Shown here: piece by piece, positions 22,831-35,900 of the stretch
Numbering within the stretch: position 1 is the first letter of the stretch
Layout of the letters: every line of letters begins with the position of its first letter
Source: Lytechinus variegatus
Lineage: Eukaryota; Echinodermata; Echinoidea; Temnopleuroida; Toxopneustidae
Length of the DNA: 64,000 bases
Reading direction: 5' to 3'
Assembly: GCF_018143015.1 (NCBI RefSeq)
Contig: NC_054758.1
Location: forward strand, 16,656,001 to 16,720,000
Notes under the pieces: generated by a model
Told to the model about the DNA's origin: nothing
What the model saw: only the letters and a program-made list of their open reading frames with translations
Database searches by the model: none
Program-made: the position numbers and the translations under genes

Positions 22831-23963
22831 TGTCGCTATATAGGCCTGTGCTCCCTGACATTAAGGCTAAACCTATTTCAAACATATAGTTAGAGTCGGA
22901 AGTGCATGTTCCGGATGGCGAGAGGGGGTAAAGACAATTTTAGTCCATAATTTTGCACGTGAAACACATCAAAAAATGTACAATTTTATATGTCAAGTTT
23001 GATGGCTTAATTTGTAGCGCTTACAGATGTTTTTTCAAACACATATTTTGCGATGGGTTCTTAAATTTTTCATATTTTGTCATATGGGCAAGGCAATTCG
23101 ATGATGTTTGCCAGATTCCCACAAGTTTCATGGTGATTGCCCCCTGTCCGCCGCCCCAAGATATAGCAGCATAATGATTTGTCTCTATATTAGTCTACAA
23201 TAAGCTATTGTGTAAAACGTTTGTGTCGTATGGTAGTGATCGTGCAGCTTATGAAGTGTATCCCATTCAGTAATTTAAAGATGTTGCAAACGTACATTTA
23301 TTTGGAAGTCACTGTGCTCCAAATTCTAGGTTTCACTTCAATCAGACATTTTATCTCTGGTCCCTCGTAATAGTTTTAAGGGGTGTCATTGACATTAATA
23401 CCCCATCTCCTGCCAAATTCTATTATACCATTTTTTACGATCAAAGTCTGGATCGATAGAGTATACAACACAAACCCATTTCCTGATAGCCAGAACGTCC
23501 TACCCCCCCCCCATATGAAATACCCTATAATCTACCCATCAGGCCCTAATGCATAATATAGAAATATTTAAAAAAATCAGTCTAAAACCGCGCCCGACTT
23601 GATCATCAATCCGAGTCTGCGAGGAATAAAAATTGAATTTTCATAAAGACTGAAACCACTTTTTGCTGGTTCTTGATATATCATTTAAATGAATACCTTC
23701 TTTTATTCTGTTATTTTTTACGGGATGATAATCTGGTCGTTAATTTAGTAAGGGGCCTCTTAGAGAAAAAACTACCCCCCCCATAAAAAAAATTAAAAAT
23801 ATGAAGAAAAAAAACTTCCTCGTTGAAATTGTCTTGCGAACGTTCCGAGACACCTTAATGAATATTCGGGCCTAAATATTAGTCGTCCGTTTCAGCGCAA
23901 TTCATTTGTGAGATTAAATGTTAAATTTATTTTGCGTCGCTAGCTCTATAAATTCCCTTCAAG

Positions 23964-26900
23964 ATGAGGTTTATGCTGACGTTTCTAAGGCAGTAAGTGC
24001 GAAATACATTTATTTTTCAAAATTTCCCCCTTATTTTGGAGTTGAATAGCCTGAAATAGATGAATTGAACCAAGGCAAGATTGAAGAAGACCGGGGAAGA
24101 AGAGCGCTAACGAAAATCTAACCTAGTCCCAGGAACTGAAAATTATGTTTGTTGAATTATTTGGAGGATTTCCATTCCCATACCGATGCGTGCGATTTCA
24201 TTATGCACGCAAGTGAACACGTTTTTTCACGTTTCTGTGATTCAGGGTATTAGAATTGATTTTCTTGTCAAAGTTTTTAAGTTAGATCTAGGCCTTCCTC
24301 CACTAAAATAGGGGTAATCCTGGGTTTTAGGGGCGTAAAATATCTGTATACATTACCGGCCTCTAACTTCAGCCACAGCATCCCAGCATAGTATGGACGG
24401 CTAAAAGGGCAAATATTCAAATATGATTGAGCTGTTTTCATCAATTTTGTCTCGCAGGTTGCTGGATGACTGGATCTTTTCTTGAAACTTTGGCATTAGG
24501 GCAATCAAGTTTCACTGACCGAGTTGAAGGTCACATGATCAAGGTCAAAGGTCAGTTAGGCTGAAAATCTTAACAAGATAATTGTATTTTCCCCAAGAAA
24601 TTTGACTACCTTTAATATCAATTTATTGCTGCTAGCCTGAACAATTAGGTCAAAGGTCATCTTAATTCGAAGGGAATTGGCTTGAAGGGGGGGGGGGTGG
24701 TTGGAACTTAAGTTATATAAATCAAAAGTCCAGTAGGCAGTTCTTTAAACGTATTTACAACAGACATTTATTAGGTGAGATGCAACAACAATGATCACTA
24801 CTGCGTCATCTTGACAGCAGCCATAACTTTCTCCATGCAAGTAGTCACGTGTAATAACAAAGTATAGTCTACGCTTGCAGACCTTTATCAGTTATCACCA
24901 CACCTCCCTTTCTTTAAAGAGGTTTATATACACATATATAATACTTCTTAAACTACAGAGTGACAGGGTGGACTACCTGTACACTTACAACAGTACTAGG
25001 GGATTATTCTGCCCCTTAAAGCTGGAGTACTGTCGCTGTCAAATATTTTAACATGCAACATTACAGTTCATATATATTTCATTTTTGCTGTTTGTATGAT
25101 GCGACAATTCGTTGAACCGGTAGAGACATCTGTTGAGTTGAGTTTTGTGATAGCGATAAATTCAATCCCGTATTGCTGATTAACTTTAACATGCAAATTT
25201 ATATCATGCACATGCAATCATGCAGTTATCATGGGGTTGTATTAGAGTTCAAACCATTTACAGTTTCAAAGTTATTTTTGAACTCATGTGGCTATTTACA
25301 AAACGAAACGCGAAAGTTTTTCTGTTTAGTTCGCTTTCCATCCATTTACAAGTTTAAACGATCTGGCGGTTTAACGACTCGTCCGCTTCTGGTTGTTCGG
25401 GATGGTGACGAAGATGCGCGAACATCAGATGCTGGTTCCGCTTCTGCGCTGTCATCTAGCTCGAAGTCATCCTGTGTTGGTAATGGAATAGACTGGGCTT
25501 GGTGTCTGGGATCTGGCCTGAGGTGACGTCTGTTTCTGCGACGTATCTCGCCTGTGGCTGTTTCGATTTGGTATGATCTGTTATGATTATTGACAGATTT
25601 TATGATACCATGTTGTGACCAGGTATTAGTTTTCATGTCTTGGAGTATCACATGATCTCCAGGTTTTAGCTTTGGCAAGTCATGAGCATGTTTATCGAAT
25701 CGCTCTTTTTGTTTCACCTTCTGCTCATCCTTTCTTCCCCTCACAGATTTAGTATCAATCTGTTGGTTGTTGAGCAAAGTATCAAGCATGGGAAGGTTTG
25801 ACCTAATCTGACGATTGTACAGAAGTTCTGCTGGAGATTTTCCGCATGCTATTGGTGAACTTCGATAGACTTGTAAAGCTCTGTGGATATCTTGTCCACT
25901 GTGTTGTGACTTCAGTATGAGATTTTTGACAATCTTCACAGCATTTTCTGCGAGGCCATTTGATTGTGGATAATGTGGACTCGATGTGGTATGGTGAAAA
26001 TCCCATTCTTTTGCAAAGCTTTTGAATTCTTGGCTTGCAAATTGAGGACCATTATCCGACATCAGTTCACATGGTGTACCATGACGAGCAAATATTGCTT
26101 TCATGTGATTAATCACGGCCTTGCTTGTAGTTGAAGTCAAAGTACATACTTCAATGAATTGTGAGTAGTAGTCGACGACAACCATATATTCTCTTTTGTT
26201 CAAAGTGAATAGATCTACTGCAATTTTTTCCCAAGGACGATTAGGCACTGCATGAGGATTTAGGCTTTCAGCCTGTTGTTTTGGTTTGTACATTAGGCAT
26301 GAAGTACAATTTTGGACCATTTCAGTGATGTCTGCATTGATTCTTGGCCAATAGATTACTTCCCTAGCACGTTTCTTACATTTCTCAATGCCTAAGTGAC
26401 CTTCGTGTACTTGGTTTAGTATGTATCGTCTCATGGAAGTTGGAATTACTATTCTAGAACCTTTGAATATGATTCCATCTGCTTCAGAGAGTTCACTTCT
26501 AATGTTCCAGTACTGTTTTATTCTAGCTGGACATTGTTGCTTACTTTCTGGCCAACCATTTCTGATGGTGGCTAGCAACTCTTGAAGCTCTACATCGTTT
26601 TTGGTCTCTTCAACAATTTCTTGTCTTTTGTTTGATGTTACTGGCATTGCTTGTATTATCATATCTACATAGACTCTGATATCTTCTTCAGTTTCAACAT
26701 TCAATTCTGCTTTTGGATCTACTGCTCTTGACAGTGTATCGGCAGTGAACATGTACTTTCCAGGTGTATATGACACTTTGAGATCATATCTCTGTACTCT
26801 GATTAGTAATCTTTGAATGCGTAAAGGACAATCTGCCAATGACTTAACAAACAATGGGATAAGTGGCTTGTGATCTGTTTCAACTTCTATCTTTTGACCA

Positions 26901-29900
26901 TAGATATATTGATGAAATTTTTCACATCCGTAAGTGATAGCTAAGAGTTCTTTTTCTATCTGAGCGTAACGTGTTTCTGCATCAGTCATAGCTCTTGATG
27001 CGTAAGCTATTGGATGCCAATTTTGTTCATGTTGCTGTAGGAGAACTGCTCCTAGTCCATTTTTTGAAGCATCAGCTGATATCTTTGTGGGTTTTGTGCA
27101 GTCATAGAAATGAAGCACTGGTTGACTCATTAGAGCTTCTTTCAACTCGCACCATGCTTTTTCTTGTTCATTTTCCCACATCCACTCTACTTTCTTGTCA
27201 AGCAAAATACGTAGAGGTGCTGACCTTGTTGATAGGTTTGGAATGAATTTTGCTTGGTAGTTTATCATCCCCAAGAACCTTTGTATGTCCTGTTTACAGG
27301 TTGGTCTTGCCATGTTTCTGATGGCAGCCACCTTTTTAGGATCTGGTCTGACTCCATCTTGGCTGATTAAGTCACCAATGAAAGTCATCTGGTTCACATT
27401 GAACTCACACTTGTCTCGATTGAGTTTCAGGTTTGATTTTTGTGCGATGTCTAGAACTTTTCTCAGACGATCGTCATGCTCTTCTTGAGTGCTTCCCCAT
27501 ACCACTATGTCATCCATCATGGTATTGACACCAGGTATATCTGCGAACAAGTTATGTATTATCTTGTGAAATACTTCAGGAGCACTGCAGATACCAAAAG
27601 GTAGTCTCAAGAATCTATATCTTCCATACGGAGTGATAAATGTACAAAGCTTGGAACTATCTTCATCTAGTTGGATTTGCCAAAAACCACTTGATGCATC
27701 TAATTTACTGAAATACTTGGCTACAGCAAACTGAGAGGATATTTCAGCTCTAGAAGGCAATTTATAGTGTTCTCGTTTGATTGCTCGATTAAGATCACGT
27801 GGATCTAGACAGACTCTGAGTTGACCATTCTTTTTCTTGACTACAACAAGAGAAGACACCCAATCTGTCGGTTCATCAACCTGTTTGATTACATTCATGT
27901 TTTCCATCTTATCTAGTTCCTCTTTTAGTTTGTTTTGAAGTGGAAATGGAACTTTGCGACATGCATGTTGAACTGGTTGTGCATTGTCTTTCAATGTAAT
28001 GTGATGTTTGCCTGGAAGACATCCTAATCCTACAAATACATTGTCATAATCTTGCACTACAGTTTTGCCTGTTTTTATCTCTGTTTGTTTATCAACATGA
28101 TATACGCGTTTTACTAGATACAAGTCTTCACTCGTTCTGAGACCTAGCAATGGTTGACGATTTCCAGGAATGATGAAACATTGAACACTGTGTTTAATTC
28201 CTTTGTACTCCATTTGGACATAACAACGACCTTTTACTGGAATGTTAGTCTCATAGTAACCTGTTAACTTTACTTTGGCTTTTTGTAGTTTTGGTTTTGG
28301 TTTCAGTTTGTGATAGATTGTTTCAGGGAGAGTGTTAGCTTGAGCTCCAGTATCTATCTTGAACTCAACTAGCTCATTATTGACTCTCAAATTGACTTTC
28401 CACTCTTCCTTTGATTCATGTTCCTGTGAATCAACTGAACAAATCATGAAACCATCTGAATCTACCTTCAAGTGTTGCAATTCATTGACTTTTGCTACTG
28501 GGGTACGACAACACTTAGCAAAATGATTTTGCTTACCGCACTTTTTACATGTTTTACCTTGTGCAGGACATTTTTCTTTGGTATGTCTATTACCACATCT
28601 TGTACATGTTTTATTGTTAGTACGATCTTGAGGTTTTGTTTGTTTTGTTTGTCTTGTTTGGTTTGACTTTTTATCAGATTTCTTAATCTTGCTGAGAGAA
28701 TCAACCGGAATTGAGGCATTTTCCCTGGTGGAACTCAACGCTTGGGCCTGCGTTCGAGTTTGTTCAGCCACCCGACAAACTTGCAACGTTTTATCCAATG
28801 TGAGATCATCTAGCCTCAACAAATGCTCTCTTAGACCATCATCTAAGATACCACAGATAATTCTGTCCCGTATAAGACTCTCTTTCAACGAAGAAAACTC
28901 ACACGACTGTGCACGACTTCGCAATTCAGTTGCATACTGATCAACACTCTCATGCTCTAATTGTGATCTTGTGAAAAATCTATGTCTCTCATACGTTAGA
29001 TTACGTTTTGGCATGCAATATTCCTCAAATTTGTCCAACTTTTTCTCAAGCTTCATGCTCTCATCCTCGGCAAATACAAACGTATTATACAATTCCAAGG
29101 CAGCATCACCAATTACGTGTAGAAGCATTGATGTTTGTGACTTGTCATCTTTTTCTGACATTCCTGAGGCAACATTGTATAGAGTGAACTTTTGTTTGAA
29201 TCTTTTCCAATTCTCGGAAATATTTCCCTTTAAGTCAAGTGGAGGAGGTTGACTTAGATTTGTCATTTTGTCTGTTGTTGTCTTTGTTTCTGTGTATCGT
29301 TAATGTTAGTAACTTTGTCTTACTTTCTAGTTTAGTAACTTTAACATACCAATATCACTTGTGCATATTCTCATGAACAGTATAATAATTAGCAAGTATT
29401 TGTATCTTTTCAACATTTATGTTTGCTCAATTATTACTACTCTCACTGAGATAGAATGTTCATGTCCCATAAACGTCACGCTAACTGTCCGTCATACTGG
29501 AATTTGGCCAGGCACATTCATGCACTCCAAATCCATACAACGACATAGCCAACTACTATGGACATAACATCACACATACAGCAATGGTCATTCACTGATA
29601 CACAATACAATAAGCTCTTTGTCTTTCACCATCTCTCTCCTCACGGGGGTTAGGGAGAAAATGGAATGAACTGGCCTGATTTCAATGATTCCTCCATCTC
29701 AAAGCTCGGTGGGTTACTCAGCATAATAATGCAGGATCTGACACCATGGTTGGAACTTAAGTTATATAAATCAAAAGTCCAGTAGGCAGTTCTTTAAACG
29801 TATTTACAACAGACATTTATTAGGTGAGATGCAACAACAATGATCACTACTGCGTCATCTTGACAGCAGCCATAACTTTCTCCATGCAAGTAGTCACGTG

Positions 29901-32900
29901 TAATAACAAAGTATAGTCTACGCTTGCAGACCTTTATCAGTTATCACCACAGGGGGTACTTCCAAAAACCCTACATTTGAGTGGAAAGGGGATCAAATTG
30001 GCCTATATATATTGCACCTACTGGGTTTGAGGGGCATAAACTATGTTTTTGGCTGGGGGTGGGTATAAACCATAGGGCCTATATTTAATTTGAGAGGGGG
30101 TGAAATTGGTCTATATTTATTCCCGTATCGTACCTACTGGGTTTTAGGGGTATAAACTATTTTTTGGCTTGAAGGGGGGGGGTACTTCCAAGAACCCTAC
30201 ATTTGAGTGGAGAGGCAGAGGGGATAAAAATGACATAATATATTCCCGTATCTTACCTACTGGGTTTTAGGGGTATAAATTATGTTTTGGCTTGAGGGGG
30301 GGGGTACTTCCAAGAACCTTACATTTGAGTGGAGAGAGGATCAAATTGGCATATATATATTGCACCTACTGGGTTTGAGGGGCATAAACTATGTTTTGGA
30401 TTGAAGGGGTGGGTACTTCCAAGAACCTTACATTTGATTGGAGAGAGGATCAAATTGGCATATATATATTCCCATATTGTACCTACTGGGTTTTAGGAGT
30501 ATAAACTGTTTTTGGCTGGGGGTGGTATAAACCATATATTTAATTGGAGAGGGGGTCAAATTGGTCTATATATATTGTACCTACTGGGTTTTAGGGGTAT
30601 AAACTATTTTTTGGCTTGGGGGTAGTACTTCCAAGAACCTTACATTTGATTGGAGAGAGGATGAAATTGGCCTATATATATTCCCGTATTGTACCTACTG
30701 GGTTTTAGGGGTATAAACTATGTTTTTGGCTGGGGGTGGGTATAAACCATATATTTAATTGGAGAGGGGGTCAAATTGGTCTATATATATTGTACCTACT
30801 GGGTTTTAGGGGTATAAACTATTTTTTAGCTTGGGGGGTAGTACTTCCAAGAACCTTACATTTGATTGGAGAGAGGATGAAATTGGCATATATATATTCC
30901 CATATTGTACCTACTGGGTTTTAGGGGTATAAACTATTTGTTGGCTTGAGGGGGGGGGGTACTTCCATTAAACCCCTACATTTAATTGGGGAGGGAATGA
31001 ACTTGGTCTATATAATATTCCCATATTGTACCTACTGGGTTTTAGGGGTATAAACTGTTTTTGGCTGGGGGTGGGTATAAACCATATATTTAATTGGAGA
31101 GGGGGTCAAATTGGTCTATATATATTGTACCTACTGGGTTTTTAGGGGTATAAACTATTTTTTGGCTTGAGGGGGGGGGGGTACTTCCAAGAACCTTACA
31201 TTTGAGTGGAGAGAGGATCAAATTGGCATATATATATTGCACCTACTGGGTTTTAGGGGTATAAACTATGTTTTGGCTTGAGGGGGGGGGGTACTTCCAA
31301 GAACCTTACATTTGATTGGAGAGAGGATGAAATTGGTCTATATATATTCCCGAATTGTACCTACTGGGTTTTAGGGGTATAAACTATTTTTTGGCTTGGG
31401 GGGGGGAAATCCAAGAACCCTACATTTGAGTGGAAAGGGGATCAAATTGGCCTATATATATTGCACCTACTGGGTTTTAGGGGTATAAATTATGTTTTGG
31501 ATTGAAGGGGGTGGGTACTTCCAAGAACCTTACATTTGATTGGAGAGAGGATGAAATTGGCATATATATATTCCCATATTGTACCTACTGGGTTTTAGGG
31601 GTATAAACTATTTGTTGGCTTGAGGGGGGGGGGAATTCCAAGAACCCTACATTTGAGTGGAAAGGGGATCAAATTGGCCTATATATATTGCACCTACTGG
31701 GTTTTAGGGGTATAAATTATGTTCTGGATTGAAGGGGGTGGGTACTTCCAAGAACCTTACATTTGATTGGAGAGAGGATGAAATTGGCATATATATATTC
31801 CCATATTGTACCTACTGGGTTTTAGGGGTATAAACTATTTGTTGGCTTGAGGGGGGGGGTACTTCCATTAAACCCCTACATTTAATTGGGGAGGGAATGA
31901 AATTGGCCTATATAATATTCCCATATTGTACCTACTGGGTTTTAGGGTATAAACTATTTTTTGGCTTGGGGGGGGGGCGTACTTCCAAGAACCCTACATT
32001 TGAGTGGAGAGGGGATAAAAATGACATAATATACTACCGTATTGTACCTACTGGGTTTTAGGGGTATAAACTATTTTTTGGCTTGAGGGGGGGGGGTACT
32101 TCCAAGAACCTTACATTTGATTGGAGAGAGGATGAAATTGGCATATATATATTGCACCTACTGGGTTTGAGGGGTATAAACTATTTTTTGGCTTGAGGGG
32201 GGGGGGGTACTTCCAAGAACCTTACATTTGATTGGAGAGAGGATGAAATTGGTCTATATATATTCCCGAATTGTACCTACTGGGTTTTAGGGGTATAAAC
32301 TATTTTTTGGCTTGAGGGGGGGGGGGTACTTCCAAGAACCTTACATTTGATTGGAGAGAGGATGAAATTGGCATATATATATTGCACCTACTGGGTTTGA
32401 GGGGTATAAACTATTTTTTGGCTTGAGGGGGGGGTACTTCCAAGAACCTTACATTTGATTGGAGAGAGGATGAAATTGGTCTATATATATTCCCGAATTG
32501 TACCTACTGGGTTTTAGGGGTATAAACTATTTTTTGGCTTGGGGGGGGGGGAATTCCAAGAACCCTACATTTGAGTGGAAAGGGGATCAAATTGGCCTAT
32601 ATATATTGCACCTACTGGTTTTAGGGGTATAAATTATGTTGGATTGAAGGGGGTGGGTACTTCCAAGAACCTTACATTTGATTGGAGAGAGGATGAAATT
32701 GGCATATATATATTCCCATATTGTACCTACTGGGTTTTAGGGGTATAAACTATTTGTTGGCTTGAGGGGGGGGGGGGAATTCCAAGAACCCTACATTTGA
32801 GTGGAAAGGGGATCAAATTGGCCTATATATATTGCACCTACTGGGTTTTAGGGGTATAAATTATGTTCTGGATTGAAGGGGTGGGTACTTCCAAGAACCT

Positions 32901-35900
32901 TACATTTGATTGGAGAGAGGATGAAATTGGCATATATATATTCCCATATTGTACCTACTGGGTTTTAGGGGTATAAACTATTTGTTGGCTTGAGGGGGGG
33001 GGTACTTCCATTAAACCCCTACATTTAATTGGGGAGGGAATGAAATTGGCCTATATAATATTCCCATATTGTACCTACTGGGTTTTAGGGTATAAACTAT
33101 TTTATTGCTTGGGGGTATAAACCCTTTATTTAATTGGAGAGGGAATGAAATTGGTCTATATAATATTCCCGTATTGTACCTACTGGGTTTTAGGGGTATA
33201 AACTATTTTTTTGGCTTAAGGGGGGGGGAGTATTTCCAAGAACCCTACATTGGAAACGGGATGAAATTGGCCTATATATATATTACTCTATTAGTCTTAC
33301 TGCGTTTAAAGGGGTATAAACATATTCTTTTTGGGGGGGCAACGGGGGTGATTACAGTCTAATGTTAGATGAGAGGGGATCAAATTGGCCTATACAGTAT
33401 ATCACCGTATTGTATACCTACTGATAATTTTTGTCTTTTACCTTCAAAGAAGAAGCAGCACTTTTCGCCTTGTAGGGGGAAAAGATTGATTTCAAAAATA
33501 CGTTTTTCACTTCCTTACCGTCCTGTTGGCGAAAGCTGGTTCTGCTCTTTTGTAAAGATGTTTTATTGTTTTTCTCTCAAATCAAATTTCATACAATGCA
33601 GTTTACAAAGTTAGAATTGTAAATAATAATTCTAACAAATTTCTTAAACTCGTATACATTGTGCACATCATGAAATAATATTCTAAGACACTGCATCGTA
33701 CCACTACCAGATGAGTTTAACAAACAAATATCAGATAAAACTTACAAACTTACACCATAATGAACAAACATAATCTCATGAGCTCTGTCGCCTCTTTTGT
33801 AAGGAAATGTTCCCATTTCCTAATGTGGTTTGATAATTTACCCCGCGTTACTGCTAAAATTTTCTCTTCATGTTCATTTTCTAATATCTTCTCTCTAATT
33901 TTGTTGGGACTTGGTGGTCTTTTTTAGTCCTGCTGTAAACAAAGATCAGATATATTATCTGTTCCTTCCTATATTAGTGTGCTTAACACCAATGTGTATA
34001 TCCACCCACCTGGCATTTTTTTATTTCATACATAGTGAATAAGTTACCACAATCTATCCATACGTCTCTCGTCTTTTCACATGAAAAAACAGTTGCTCGT
34101 TAGTTTCTTCAGTATTCCCACAAAACGAACATTCACTATCTGAGAAAATTTGGAATAAATGTAAATATTTCTTCGCGTATATTACAATGTAATTCATAAA
34201 GCATTTTAAATTAAAAAACCCTTTAATCCTACTACTTAGAGTACATTTTCTGGGTCTTGAAAATATAGCACAGATATCTTTTTTGGAGAAATTATATGTC
34301 TTCTCTTTATTATTAAACGCATATAATTTTTACAATTTAATACTTAAAAGTGCCTTGTATATATTCTTGGATGCCACGTTTGGTTACCTGTTAATCTTAC
34401 AAGTAAATATAAATTCTAGATTTAGACCAGTGACTTCACAGTTGTTGTTTTTCTTCAAAAGGTGTTTCCGTGTTGCTGGAATATTTTCAAAAACCTTGTA
34501 AACTTTATCTATTTCATTTCCATCTAACCCCATCTTCAGAAAGTTTCTATGAGATTTGATGATACCTTCCTTATCAACAATATGATGCAATTTATATATA
34601 TTTTTTTAAGAAATAATTTTTCATCACATAGCATTGCCCGTTCAGTCCAATAAGTTTGCCATTAAAAAATATCTAATTTCTTTTAGATGTTTCTTTTTCA
34701 AGAAGTACTTCTTTGATAGTGGCCCAAATTTCCAACATATCCATATACAATTTTGGCAATGATATTTTACAGATATTCAGTGAAGTATTTATAGTGAATA
34801 ATAACAAAAGTCCTCCTACATCATATGTAAAAAATACGTTTCCATCCTATTCTGAATCTCATGTCAAAAGCCTTTTCAGCCGCACGACTCTTTGTGCATA
34901 TACAAATAAATGAAAATCTTGATAACTAAATCAATTACATAAAAAGATGAGGTTTTGATCGCACGCTTATCTTTTAGAAGAATACTTGATTCCACGATTT
35001 TTCTATGATTGTTTATGATTCATGCAAAATGAGAGAATTAGCTGCAAACTCATAACTGACACTACGACGGGGACGTTTTATTATGTTTTATTAATTGTAA
35101 ATTATAAATTTCGTTGGAAAAATGAATAAATAAATAAATAAATGAATGAAATGAAAAAGACGGCTTAAATGTAATCACTTCATTGAGTTATATTTCTTTA
35201 AAAAATGTTACTGACGGTCATCCATCCATGACACTTTCAATTCATGTCATAATCAATTAATGTAAACATTTCAATATCATTCTATATTTATGCCAAATAG
35301 TATTAATGGCAAATTATATCATTCTATTTTGGCAAATAAACTGTACATACCTGAACCTTTCTCCAATTAGGATATGGAGAGTTCTTTTTTATCATGGAAA
35401 TGTCAATGCATAAGCATTTGGAAGTGGATGGCTCAGGCTTCCTGATGCTTCATCGAGGACATCACCCCTTCAAAGATTATCACTCCATACCCCTGTATGG
35501 AGTGAGTTGTTACTCTGTTATAAAAATGATCTTTGGACAATTGACGACCAATATCTTTACTCATTATCGACTACAAAATTGCAGCTCGGGTTTTAGCGAT
35601 GCCTTTACAGAAAGTTTTGTCATCATTATTAACTGATCAATGTGGATTTATTAAACATAATAAAGGTAGATCGGCATCCGAAAATGTTATGCTTGCTCAA
35701 GATATTATTGAATCTTATAAATAAAAGTTCCTGTGGCATTATCATTTTTTTAGATTTTCTAAAAGCATTCGACAATGTGAACCACTCATTTCTGTTTAAA
35801 ACATTAAAGTTTAAGGAATCGTTTATAAATTGAACTAAGATGTTACATAAACATGCTCAAGGTAGAGTACTATACAATGCATATGGTTGGTTATCAGAAT

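Noticed and set aside
23945-23952. TATA box (CTATAAAT) for TIGAR
   Set aside because: It lies only 12 bases before the start codon, too close to direct initiation upstream of the ATG.
29952-33420. CRISPR-like direct repeat array
   Set aside because: Units are contiguous with no unique spacers, and the genome is eukaryotic.
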